From NCBI GenBank assembly GCA_900541865.1, contig UQLO01000005.1, forward strand, positions 1 to 64,000: a stretch of 64,000 nt of DNA. The letters run 5' to 3'. This DNA is from an uncultured Porphyromonadaceae bacterium (GTDB taxonomy: Bacteria > Bacteroidota > Bacteroidia > Bacteroidales > Muribaculaceae). How positions within the stretch are numbered: position 1 is the stretch's first letter; each line of letters starts with the position of its first letter. Below the pieces are notes generated by a model. That model was not told the DNA's origin, made no database searches, and saw only the letters and a program-made list of their open reading frames with translations. Shown here piece after piece: positions 1 to 8,919 of this stretch. A program made the position numbers and the translations under genes.

Positions 1-363
<363 letters not shown>

Positions 364-429
364 AAAAAGCCCCGGCGCCGCTGCCTGCGTACCTCCTCTT
401 TCATTCGGCAGCGGCTTGGTTCCGGGGCT
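364..429 (-). terminator. Rho-independent terminator after the GH3 gene
   Basis: On the minus strand a GC-rich hairpin (arms agccccgg near 369-376 and ccggggct at 422-429, extended by a gccgctgcc/ggcagcggc pairing) is followed by a run of five T. It lies 20 bases past the stop codon of the last gene of the beta-glucan locus. Confidence 0.7.
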
Positions 430-449
430 GTATGGGGCGCTACAGTGTC

Positions 450-2723
450 TTATTTCACTGTCAGACGGGCGGTCTGCACGTCGGCGCTGTTGGGGCCGGT
501 CATGATGTCGAAGTCGCCGGGCTCGAGGATGAACTCAAGGTCGTTGTTGTAGAACTTGAGGTCGTCGGTGCTCAGGGTGAAGGTGATGTTTTCGGTGGCG
601 CCGGGAGCTATGTCGACGCGGGCAAAGCGCTTGAGCTCCTTGACGGGGCGGCTCATCGAGGCGGCCAGGTCGCGGATGTAGAGCTGAACCACTTCGGTGC
701 CTTGGCGGCTGCCGGTGTTGGTCACCGGGACTGTCACACTCACCGTGCCGCCTTCTTCAATCTCGGAAGCGCTCAAGGTAGGAGCGCCGTACTCGAAGGT
801 GGTGTAGGTGAGGCCGTAGCCGAAGGGGTAGAGCGGCGTCACGGGGCTGTCGATATAGTTCGAGCGGTATTTCTCGAACTTGGCGGGACCGTCGCTGCGT
901 GGGCGGCCGGTGTTGAGGTGATTGTAGTAAATGGGAATTTGACCTACATTGCGCGGCATGGTGGCCGACAGATGTCCCGAAGGTGCGGTCTTGCCGAAGA
1001 CGACGTCGGCGATGGCGTCGGCAGCTTCCGAACCGCCGAACCATACGTTCATCAGCGCCGGAACGTTCTCCTGCTCATAGCTCATCACCGTGGGGCGCCC
1101 CGAGAAGTTGAGCATCACAATAGGCTTGCCCGTTGCCACGAGCTTGCGCAGCAGGGCCATCTGAGTGTCGGGCAAGGTAAGGTCGGTGCGCGAGGCACTT
1201 TCGCCGGAGCCTTCTACGCCTTCGCCCATGGCGAGTACGATGATGTCGGCTTCGGCTGCAGCGGCAAGGGCCTCGGCGTGAAGCTCCTCTTCGCTGCGGG
1301 GGTCGCGGATGGAATTGGGGAAGCTGACGGCCTGCTCAAGCTCGGGGTCGGAGTAGAGATTTGAGCCTTTTGCATAGATGAGCTGACCCTTTCCGGCAAG
1401 CGCATCCTCGAAAGCCCGACGTACGCTGCGGTAGCGCTCGGGGCGTGCGGCCACACTCCAGTTGCCCTGCATATGGGTTCCGGCGTCGGCCAGCGGGCCG
1501 ATGAGGGCTATTTTGCCCTGCGGAGCCAGTGGCAGAAGGTTGCCTTCGTTCTTCAGAAGCACGAAGGTCTCAGGCACAAAGGCGCGGGCTTCGGCGCGGT
1601 TTGCCTCGGTGTAGATTTCGCTTGCTTCGCGGGCCGGGTCGATATATTTGTAGGGGTTCTCGAAGAGTCCCAGTTTATATTTTGCCTCCAGGATGCGTCG
1701 TGCGCATTTGTCGACCAGTTCCTCGCTCACCTTGCCTTCCTCAACGAGCTGACGGAGGTTGCTCAGGTACATCCACCCGGCCATATCGAAGTCAAGACCG
1801 GCTTCGATGGCCAGACGGGTAGCGTCGGCCGGTCCGCCCATGCCGTGCTGCATCATTTCGGCGATGGAGCCGTAGTCGGCGGTGACGATGCCGTCCCAGC
1901 CCCAACGGCCGCGCAGAACGTCGTTGAAAAGCCAGCTGTTGCCCGACGAAGGAATACCGTCGACGACGTTGAACGAGGCCATAAAGCTGCCGGCGCCGGC
2001 GTTGGCGGCGGCACGGTAGGGCTCAAAGTATTCGTTGAACATACGCTGGCGGCTCATATCGACCGTGTTGTAGTCGCGACCGGCCTCCGAGCCGCCGTAG
2101 AGGGCGAAATGCTTCACGCAGGCCATGATTTCATCGTTGTTGCGGAGGCTGTCGCCCTGGTAGCCGCGCACCATGGCTTCGGCGATGCGTGCTCCCAGAT
2201 AGGGATCTTCGCCGCCGCCTTCGGCCATACGTCCCCAGCGGGGTTCGCGGGTAATGTCGACCATAGGACTGAAAGTCCAGCAGATACCGGCCGCCGATGC
2301 TTCTTGAGCGGCGATGCGAGCTCCGCGCTCGATGGCCTCCATGTCCCACGAGCACGATTGTGCGAAGGGCAGGGGATAGACGGTTTCATAGCCGTGGATA
2401 ACGTCCATGCCGAAGATGAGCGGAATACCCAGACGGCTGTTTTCGACGGCGGCCTGCTGAAATTGTCGAATCTGCTCGGCGCCCTTCATATTGAATACGC
2501 CGCCAACGCGTCCGGCGGCTATGTCGGCGCCGATGTTGGAGTCCATAAGGTCGCCGGTGACGATGTCGCCGCCTACGGGGAGGTGGAGCTGGCCGATTTT
2601 CTCCTCCAGGGTCATTTTGCTCATCAAAGAGTCGATGAAGGCATCCATGGCGGGGTTGGCCGAGGCAGAGGCCGCCGTGGAGGCGGAGACAGCCAGTATA
2701 AATGCTAACTTGCGCAGTTTCAT
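450..2723 (-). CDS. GH3 beta-glucosidase, BglX-like (first copy)
   Basis: Glycoside hydrolase family 3 enzyme of 757 aa that should release glucose from the non-reducing end of beta-gluco-oligosaccharides, probably in the periplasm. Residues 1-23 form a signal peptide (MKLRKLAFILAV...). The N-terminal TIM-barrel domain carries the KHFALYG motif and the nucleophile segment DGIVTADYGS with the catalytic Asp. The alpha/beta sandwich domain follows, and a fibronectin-III-like C-terminal domain is marked by GYGLTYTTFEYG and VQLYIRD. Length fits BglX-type enzymes. It is the last gene of the locus, 11 bases downstream of a second GH3 gene. The two GH3 proteins are clearly diverged, which suggests different linkage or chain-length preference (inference). 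Confidence 0.93.
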   Translation of the reverse strand: MKLRKLAFILAVSASTAASASANPAMDAFIDSLMSKMTLEEKIGQLHLPVGGDIVTGDLMDSNIGADIAAGRVGGVFNMKGAEQIRQFQQAAVENSRLGIPLIFGMDVIHGYETVYPLPFAQSCSWDMEAIERGARIAAQEASAAGICWTFSPMVDITREPRWGRMAEGGGEDPYLGARIAEAMVRGYQGDSLRNNDEIMACVKHFALYGGSEAGRDYNTVDMSRQRMFNEYFEPYRAAANAGAGSFMASFNVVDGIPSSGNSWLFNDVLRGRWGWDGIVTADYGSIAEMMQHGMGGPADATRLAIEAGLDFDMAGWMYLSNLRQLVEEGKVSEELVDKCARRILEAKYKLGLFENPYKYIDPAREASEIYTEANRAEARAFVPETFVLLKNEGNLLPLAPQGKIALIGPLADAGTHMQGNWSVAARPERYRSVRRAFEDALAGKGQLIYAKGSNLYSDPELEQAVSFPNSIRDPRSEEELHAEALAAAAEADIIVLAMGEGVEGSGESASRTDLTLPDTQMALLRKLVATGKPIVMLNFSGRPTVMSYEQENVPALMNVWFGGSEAADAIADVVFGKTAPSGHLSATMPRNVGQIPIYYNHLNTGRPRSDGPAKFEKYRSNYIDSPVTPLYPFGYGLTYTTFEYGAPTLSASEIEEGGTVSVTVPVTNTGSRQGTEVVQLYIRDLAASMSRPVKELKRFARVDIAPGATENITFTLSTDDLKFYNNDLEFILEPGDFDIMTGPNSADVQTARLTVK

Positions 2724-2734
2724 GGTGTTTTGGT

Positions 2735-5011
2735 TTATTTTGATGCTGCGGTGTCTGCCGAGGCAGCTCCGCTGTAGGTGAATGTCAGTGTGCTGCGGAC
2801 GTCGTCGGCTGCCGCGGCGATATGTGCGGTGTAGGCGCCGGCGTTGGCCACCCAGCGGTGGGCATCGGCGTCGAAATATGCCAGGTCGTCGGCATTGACG
2901 CTGAGGCTGACCGTCTTGGTCTGGCCCGGTTCGAGAGCCACTTTGGCGAAAGCCTTAAGCTCCTTAGCGGGTCGCATCACGGTTGGATTCTGCTCCGAGA
3001 CGTAGAGCTGTACGATTTCCGAGCCGGCCACATCGCCCGTGTTGGTCACCGGGACGGTGAAAGTAATCGTCCCGTCGGCGGCAAGGTCGGAGGAGGAGGC
3101 GGCGACTTCGCCATAGCTGAAGGTAGTGTAGCTCAAGCCGTGGCCGAAGGCAAACAGCGGAGCGATATTGCGGGTGTCGTGCCAGCGGTAGCCTACCAGG
3201 ATGCCTTCGTTGTAGTGGCAGTCGAGGATGTCGGAGTCGGCGCGGCGAGTGCCGGGATAGTCGCCCATGGCGTGGGCCGCAACGTCGCTCAGAGCCTTCG
3301 GGAAAGAGAAGGGCAGCTTGCCCGAGGGGTTCACGGCGCCCAAAAGCACGTCGGCGATGGCATTGCCGGCCTCGCTGCCGAGATACCAGGCCTGCACGAT
3401 GGCACCGACGCGGTCGGCCCACGGCATGGCCACGGCATTGCCGCTCACGTTGACAACAATGAGCCGGTCGTTGACCTGTGCAAGAGCTTCGACGACGGCA
3501 TCCTGGCCGTAGGGCAGCTCGAGCCCGGCCCGGTCGCTGTCCTCGGCGTCCTGACCGGACGATTTGTTCAGACCGCCCACGAAGACAACATAGTCGGCCG
3601 AGCGGGCCTTGCTGACAGCGTCGGCGATGAGTTGTTCGGGCGAGCGAGTTTCGCTAAGGTCCTGGCCGGTTGTCACGCCGTTGTACTCGCCGGTGACGTC
3701 GCCGACATAGCCGCGTTCGAAGTCAACCTCGGCGATACCTTCAAGGGCGGCACGAAGGCCGTCGAGCGGAAGCACTTCGCGCTGAACCTTCAGAGAGGAA
3801 GACCCGCCGCCCACCGTCATCATCTTGATGGCGTTTTCGCCGACAACGAGCACCTTTCGGCCCTCGAGATTCTTCATCGGCAGAGTAGAGTTGCGGTTTG
3901 CCAGCAGCACAATGCCCTCGCCGCCGATGCGTCGTGCGGCGGCGTAGTGCTCGTCGCTGCAGAGTGAGCCGAAGCCCGGTGAGGTGTTCATCGCCGTGCG
4001 GAAAATCAGCCGAAGCACGCGGCGGGCCTTGTCGTCGAGCTCGGTGGTGCCGACTTGGCCGGAAGCGATGCGGTCGAAGTAAGGAGAGGCCATATAGTAA
4101 TTGTCGTAGGCATTGGAAGCGCCGGCGTAGAGGCCGTTTGTCCAGCTGCCGAACTCCAGGTCGAGGCCGTTTGCGATGGCCTCGTCGGTATCGTGCGTGC
4201 CGCCCCAGTCGCTGACCACGGCGCCGTCGTAGCCCCATTCGCCCTTGAGAATGCGGTTGAGGAAGCGGTCGTTGTGGCAAAGGTGCTGACCATCGTAGAG
4301 GTTATAGGCCGCCATGACGCTCCAAGCGCCGCCTTCATCGACAGCGGTGCGGAATGCCGGCAGGTAAAGCTCGTAGAGTGTGCGGTCGTCGACGTGGACC
4401 TGCGTGGTGTGGCGGTTGAGCTCGTGGTTGTTGAGCGCGAAATGTTTCACGCAGGCCGCCACGCCCTGACTTTGCAGCCCGCGGATATAGGCTGCGGCCA
4501 TTTTGCCGGCCAGACGCGGGTCTTCGCCCATATACTCGAAGTTGCGGCCGTTGAGCGGCGTGCGGTAGATGTTCACGCCGGGACCCAAAACGACATCCTT
4601 GCCGCGGAAGCGGGCCTCTTCGCCCAGGCTGCGGCCGTAGAGGCCAGCCATATCCGTGCTCCACGTAGCCGCCAGGCAGGTCAGTGCCGGGAAGGCCACG
4701 CAAGAGTCGTTGGTCCAGCCGGCCTGCTCCCATTCGTCCCAAAGCACCTCGGCGCGTATGCCATGCGGGCCGTCGCATGTCCACAGCTCGGGTATGCCCA
4801 GCCGGGGCACTCCCGCCGAGCAGAATTTGCTCTGAGCGTGGATAATGTTGATTTTTTCGCGCGTGGTCATGCGGGAAAGGGCGTCGTCGACGCGCGCTTC
4901 CAGCGGAGCCGTGGCGTCAAGATAGACCGGAGTGGCAGTCTGAGCGGCGGCTCCCGGAAAGAAGCCGGCCGCAAGACTCAGAATAAGGATTTTAGAAAGG
5001 TTCATTATCAA
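2735..5011 (-). CDS. GH3 beta-glucosidase (second copy)
   Basis: GH3 family glycosidase of 758 aa with a signal peptide ending near AAAQ (residue 24), so exported. The nucleophile region reads DGAVVSDWGG, and KHFALNNHE is the substrate-binding Lys-His motif. The C-terminal fibronectin-III-like domain starts around GHGLSYTTFSYG. It is closer to the plant/fungal-type beta-glucosidases than the neighbouring GH3 is (judged by eye). Four bases separate it from the upstream GH5 gene, so the two are surely cotranscribed. A second ATG two codons in (5005) is an equally possible start. Confidence 0.92.
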   Translation of the reverse strand: MIMNLSKILILSLAAGFFPGAAAQTATPVYLDATAPLEARVDDALSRMTTREKINIIHAQSKFCSAGVPRLGIPELWTCDGPHGIRAEVLWDEWEQAGWTNDSCVAFPALTCLAATWSTDMAGLYGRSLGEEARFRGKDVVLGPGVNIYRTPLNGRNFEYMGEDPRLAGKMAAAYIRGLQSQGVAACVKHFALNNHELNRHTTQVHVDDRTLYELYLPAFRTAVDEGGAWSVMAAYNLYDGQHLCHNDRFLNRILKGEWGYDGAVVSDWGGTHDTDEAIANGLDLEFGSWTNGLYAGASNAYDNYYMASPYFDRIASGQVGTTELDDKARRVLRLIFRTAMNTSPGFGSLCSDEHYAAARRIGGEGIVLLANRNSTLPMKNLEGRKVLVVGENAIKMMTVGGGSSSLKVQREVLPLDGLRAALEGIAEVDFERGYVGDVTGEYNGVTTGQDLSETRSPEQLIADAVSKARSADYVVFVGGLNKSSGQDAEDSDRAGLELPYGQDAVVEALAQVNDRLIVVNVSGNAVAMPWADRVGAIVQAWYLGSEAGNAIADVLLGAVNPSGKLPFSFPKALSDVAAHAMGDYPGTRRADSDILDCHYNEGILVGYRWHDTRNIAPLFAFGHGLSYTTFSYGEVAASSSDLAADGTITFTVPVTNTGDVAGSEIVQLYVSEQNPTVMRPAKELKAFAKVALEPGQTKTVSLSVNADDLAYFDADAHRWVANAGAYTAHIAAAADDVRSTLTFTYSGAASADTAASK

Positions 5012-5015
5012 TCTC

Positions 5016-6275
5016 TTACTGTGGAAGGGTAAGTTTCATGGATTCTATATAGGCGCCCTGCGGGGTGCAGTTGGAAGCTTTGACGGCTTCGATGAGGGCC
5101 ATCAGGGCAGCGCGGGCTGCGACCTGCTGGGGGCGCCCTGTGCGCACCTCCTCGTAGGAGGCGCGGGGCGACTCGGCGAAGGCAACCACCGAGTCCCAGC
5201 CTTCAGGACGGGCAAAAGCGTTCATGCACGAGCCTTCGATCTTCTTGTAGGGCCAGAAAGTGTAGCCGATGTTGTTGCTCTCCATCACCTCGACGAAAGC
5301 AGCCTGCCAGGCCTCGGTGTTGTGGCCTATTTCGCCCATATACATCGGAGCGTCGGCGCTGTCGCGGAAGGAGATGTAGTGTTCGATGGCTTCGGCGGTG
5401 GCCGGTCCGCCATAGCGGTGGCAGGTATAGGCTATTGCGGGCCCGAAGTCGCTGCCGTGCAAGGGGTTGAAGTTGCTGTTCCACTGAGCGGCCCCGATGA
5501 GGATTATGTGGTTGGGGTCGACGGTGCGCACCGAGTCGACGGCGCGCTTCATAAGGGGCGCCAGAGCACGGTTGAGGTGGTCGCGGTCGTCGAAATAGTG
5601 GGCAATGGGTTCGTTCATAAGCTCGTAGGCCAGTACGACAGGCTCGTCGGCGTAGCGTTCGGCTATTCTCTTCCAGATGGAGCAGAATTTGGCCTGGTTG
5701 CCTTCGGATTGGAATAGCCAGGGGTAGCCGTAGCTGTCGTCGATATTGTCGCCGGTCTGTCCGCCGGGGCAGTCGTGCATATCGAGGATGAGGTAGAGGC
5801 CGTTGTCGCGGCACCACGCTATGGTGCTGTCGATGCGGGCAAAGCCCTCGTCCGGATTGGTGCTGCCCATATAGGGCTCGTCGGTGAAAAGTTTGTAGTG
5901 GAAGGGCAGGCGTACGGTGTTTGCGCCCGTAGCGGCGATGAATTCGATGTCGGCCCGCGTTATGTAGTTGTCCTTGAAAGCCTGCCAGAAATTTGCCGTC
6001 ACTTCCTCGCCAACAAGCTGGCAGAAGGCGTCGTTGATAAGTCGCGGCGAACTGGCACGGCTGAAACCGAACATATAGCCTTCGGGATTGAGCCAGTTGC
6101 CGAGGTTGGTGCCTCGTATGAGCAACTTGGTGCCGTCGGGCTTGACAAAATCTTTGCCCTCGACACGTACAAAGGCCACTGCCGGGGTCGTGTCGGCGCT
6201 ATCGGCAGGCTTACCGGTCGAGCAGGCGCCCAGGAGAGCGGCGGCGATGGCGGATGCGTAAAAGAGGTGTCGCAT
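5016..6275 (-). CDS. GH5 family glycoside hydrolase, lipoprotein
   Basis: Secreted endo- or exo-beta-glucanase of glycoside hydrolase family 5, 419 aa. The start at 6275 was chosen because it gives a clean lipoprotein signal (MRHLFYASAIAAALLGACS, lipobox LGAC); the frame is open further upstream but that part overlaps the GH16 gene and is not protein-like. GH5 signatures are RGTNLGNWL near the start of the barrel, RLPFHYKLF, the acid/base Glu in LMNEPIA, and the nucleophile Glu in MYMGEIGHN. The N-terminal signature resembles fungal-type exo-1,3-glucanases. It sits between GH16 and two GH3 genes, which points to beta-1,3- or mixed-linkage glucan. The subfamily was not determined. Confidence 0.88.
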   Translation of the reverse strand: MRHLFYASAIAAALLGACSTGKPADSADTTPAVAFVRVEGKDFVKPDGTKLLIRGTNLGNWLNPEGYMFGFSRASSPRLINDAFCQLVGEEVTANFWQAFKDNYITRADIEFIAATGANTVRLPFHYKLFTDEPYMGSTNPDEGFARIDSTIAWCRDNGLYLILDMHDCPGGQTGDNIDDSYGYPWLFQSEGNQAKFCSIWKRIAERYADEPVVLAYELMNEPIAHYFDDRDHLNRALAPLMKRAVDSVRTVDPNHIILIGAAQWNSNFNPLHGSDFGPAIAYTCHRYGGPATAEAIEHYISFRDSADAPMYMGEIGHNTEAWQAAFVEVMESNNIGYTFWPYKKIEGSCMNAFARPEGWDSVVAFAESPRASYEEVRTGRPQQVAARAALMALIEAVKASNCTPQGAYIESMKLTLPQ

Positions 6276-6316
6276 TGGATTAGGCCGGTGTGTGGTTCCC
6301 AAGGTTTTTAGTTCGG

Positions 6317-7438
6317 TTAGGGAAGGCGCTGGAACACACGCACATACTCCACTTCCATCGTAGCGGGCAGACAGCTTTCGTCGACGCCCATAGCGCCGCC
6401 CCAGTCGCCGCCCCATGCGAGGTTGAGGATGATGTAGAAAGGCTTGTTGAAGGGCCAGGTGGCAACGTCGCCCTTTTTGTCGTTGTCGAAGGAGAGCAGG
6501 ATGCGGCCGTCGACGTAGGTGCGGATGTAGTCCTCGGTCCACTCCAGGCGGTAGATGTGGAAGTCGTCCTGAGCACCCGAAGTGAGGCGCTCGGCCGTTT
6601 TCTGGGTGCCCTTGGTGTGGTTGTAGCTCTCGCAGTGGATTGAAGACGAGGTATAGTTGGGATTGTAGCCCACCTCTTCCATAATGTCGATTTCGCCGCA
6701 GCGGGGCCAGGGGTTTGCGGCGTAGTCGTTGTTGGCGGGCATCATCCAGAAGGCGGGCCAAGTGCCTTTGCCCTTTGGCAGACGGATAGCAGCTTCGAAG
6801 ATGCCGTATGTCCAGCCTTGGTTCTCCATGGCGTATATTCGGCCGGAGTAAACCTTCCCGTTGGCTTTAAAAGCGTTGATGGAGAGGCGTCCGTTGTTGA
6901 GTTCGGTGACGCGCTGCCCGTCGTAGGAGCCGTTGACGTAGGTCTGCAGCTCGTTGTTCACCCATCCGGGTCCGGCCACCTGATGCGTCCAGGAGTCGGC
7001 GTTGAGAGTGGTGCCGTTGTCGAACTCATCGTGCCATACCAGAGTGTAGCCTTCGGGAACGTCGATGGAGGGGTCGACCGGAGCGGGCACACGACCCTTT
7101 TGAAGTACCGAAACAGAAGCGCGTGCACGGCCGCTCATCACCAGAATGGAGCCGGTGCGGTCGGTGAGGGAGGCGTTTTCGGCCACTTTCACCTTCACGC
7201 TACCGCCGGCGGAAGTGGTGCCGGTGTTGGTCACAGTGATCCACGAAGCTTCCGACACTGCCGTCCACTCGCCCGAGGCCGTCACCGCGAAGGCAGCCTC
7301 GGCCGGGTCGGCAGAAAATTCGAACGAAGTCTGCGAAACGGTCAGCGAGTCGTCGTTAGTCACCTTGGGCTCGTCGTCGCCGCCGCAGGAGGTCAGTAAG
7401 AATAAGGATAAAAAGGGTAGAAGGTATCTTGTTTTCAT
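6317..7438 (-). CDS. GH16 endo-beta-glucanase lipoprotein with BACON domain
   Basis: Predicted laminarinase/licheninase-type endo-beta-1,3(4)-glucanase of 373 aa. The lipoprotein signal is MKTRYLLPFLSLFLLTSC. Residues about 30-115 form a BACON domain (LTVSQTSFEFS..., GRARASVSVLQKG), a spacer or mucin/carbohydrate-binding module common in Bacteroidales outer-surface enzymes. Residues about 125-373 are GH16 with the catalytic EIDIMEEVG motif (nucleophile and acid/base Glu around the central Asp). Probably surface exposed, making the first cuts in the polymer. It is the first gene after a hairpin that separates it from the SusCD-SGBP genes, so it may be expressed at a different level. Confidence 0.93.
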   Translation of the reverse strand: MKTRYLLPFLSLFLLTSCGGDDEPKVTNDDSLTVSQTSFEFSADPAEAAFAVTASGEWTAVSEASWITVTNTGTTSAGGSVKVKVAENASLTDRTGSILVMSGRARASVSVLQKGRVPAPVDPSIDVPEGYTLVWHDEFDNGTTLNADSWTHQVAGPGWVNNELQTYVNGSYDGQRVTELNNGRLSINAFKANGKVYSGRIYAMENQGWTYGIFEAAIRLPKGKGTWPAFWMMPANNDYAANPWPRCGEIDIMEEVGYNPNYTSSSIHCESYNHTKGTQKTAERLTSGAQDDFHIYRLEWTEDYIRTYVDGRILLSFDNDKKGDVATWPFNKPFYIILNLAWGGDWGGAMGVDESCLPATMEVEYVRVFQRLP

Positions 7439-7490
7439 AGCTTGTGCGTTAAAAAAGAGTGAGTTGAACTTAAAAAGGGTTGAAAAAAGG

Positions 7491-7525
7491 AGGGGGGCGC
7501 CGGCGCCTGAGCCCGGCGCCCCCCT
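7491..7525 (-). terminator. Hairpin terminator/attenuator inside the glucan locus
   Basis: A perfect 13-bp inverted repeat (aggggggcgccgg at 7491-7503, ccggcgcccccct at 7513-7525), followed on the minus strand by TCCTTTTTT. It lies between the glycan-binding lipoprotein gene and GH16. It probably ends or attenuates the susCD-SGBP transcript, giving less enzyme than transporter mRNA. Confidence 0.7.
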
Positions 7526-7542
7526 GAATTGGTCGGAGTGTG

Positions 7543-8907
7543 TTATTCGAGATGTTTCTGAATGATGATGTTCTTCACAGTCACCACAGTGCCGTCCGGG
7601 TTGCCGCCGAAGTCGAAGACGTAGCGAGTCTTGGCCATTTCGGCGGGTGCGGTGAGGTTTGCGCGCCAGAAGGTGTTGGGGCCTTCGGTGAGCTTGACGG
7701 TTTCGGCGAAGAAGAAGTTGTCGTCGTTGCCGTCCTCGGTGAATTTAACCGTTACGGAAGGCAGCTCAACATTCGATTCGAATTCAACCTTGAAGTCGTA
7801 GGCCTGGTCTGTTCCGAAGCCGGGTCCGCCGGCCACGAACATCTGAGCCTGCCACATTTCCCAGGTTGCCGAAGGCAACTCGATAGTGATGGCGGTTCCG
7901 TCGATGGTCGGCACGGGGTCGGGCAGCTGAGCCCATCCGGGAGCGTAGTAGAAACCGATCTGCGGAACCACGCTGCTCCAGAGGTTTTCGGCGCTTGCCA
8001 CGTCCACCCAGTTCGGTTCCTGCTCCTTGGGGAGTTCGGGAAGCACGGTGCCGTCGTCGTAGATGTGGTTTTTGAGCACGAAGTTCTCCACGCTGATCTG
8101 TATGCCGGCGGGGTTGCCGCCGAAGTCGAGGGTGAACACGAGGTTGTTCATGTCGACGGCAGCCTCCAGGTCGCTGAACCAGAAGGTGGTGGGCTCGTCG
8201 GCGCTGGTTTTGATTTTGGCGTTGGGGAAGAAGGAGTGAGCGTCGTCGTCGTCGCCGTCAGGATGGATTTTGAGGGTGGCGTTGCCAAGGTCCATCGTAG
8301 TGGTGAAGATGAAGGAGCCGTCGAAGTGCTCGCCGGCGGGAAGGCAGATGTCGGTGCCGATGTGGCATTGTGCCTGCCACTGGTCGGTAGTAGCCTCAGG
8401 CAGAGTAACGACAAATGCCTCGTCGGTCAGGGTGTATGCCGGGTCGGCGATCTGAGCCCATCCGGGAGCATAGAAGAAGGAGTTGATCTTCTTGTTGGCG
8501 CTCAACCAGAGGTTGTGCTCATTCTCGAACACGAAGCCGCCGAAACCGGTCATCTTGGTGTTCTCGATGGTGAAGGGCAGCGAAATGGTGCCCAGCGAAA
8601 CGCCGTTGGCGTTGCCCACCTTAGCCTCGATGGCGTATTCGCCCTTCTTGCGGTAATACTTGCTCATCTGGGGGTTCGAGGAGTAGCTCTTGCCGTCGAC
8701 AATCCACACCGGATAGACGCCCTGACCATTGAAGGTGAAGGTGGCGTAGTTGGTTTCCTGGTCTACGGTGACGGTGAAGTTGTCGGCGTAGTCGGCGACC
8801 TGGGGAACATCGGTGACGTCGATGTTCTGTATCTTTTCTTCGTTGCACGACGTTGCCAGAGCCGCCAGAGCCAGGGCGCATGCTGCGAATTTGATATAGC
8901 TTTTCAT
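7543..8907 (-). CDS. Surface glycan-binding lipoprotein (SusE/F position)
   Basis: 454-aa outer-membrane lipoprotein with signal MKSYIKFAACALALAALATSC. Residues about 25-120 look like a PKD/Ig-like spacer domain. The rest is an internal duplication: module A begins near FFYAPGWAQIADP and module B near FYYAPGWAQLPDP; each has a WQAQ motif, a DGDDDD/DGNDDN acidic loop and ends with DFGGNP followed by V(E/K)N. These resemble beta-sandwich carbohydrate-binding modules. By position just after susD it should be the SGBP that catches glucan chains at the cell surface. No catalytic motif is seen. The exact CBM family is not assigned. Confidence 0.8.
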   Translation of the reverse strand: MKSYIKFAACALALAALATSCNEEKIQNIDVTDVPQVADYADNFTVTVDQETNYATFTFNGQGVYPVWIVDGKSYSSNPQMSKYYRKKGEYAIEAKVGNANGVSLGTISLPFTIENTKMTGFGGFVFENEHNLWLSANKKINSFFYAPGWAQIADPAYTLTDEAFVVTLPEATTDQWQAQCHIGTDICLPAGEHFDGSFIFTTTMDLGNATLKIHPDGDDDDAHSFFPNAKIKTSADEPTTFWFSDLEAAVDMNNLVFTLDFGGNPAGIQISVENFVLKNHIYDDGTVLPELPKEQEPNWVDVASAENLWSSVVPQIGFYYAPGWAQLPDPVPTIDGTAITIELPSATWEMWQAQMFVAGGPGFGTDQAYDFKVEFESNVELPSVTVKFTEDGNDDNFFFAETVKLTEGPNTFWRANLTAPAEMAKTRYVFDFGGNPDGTVVTVKNIIIQKHLE

Positions 8908-8919
8908 TTTCAGTTTCTA

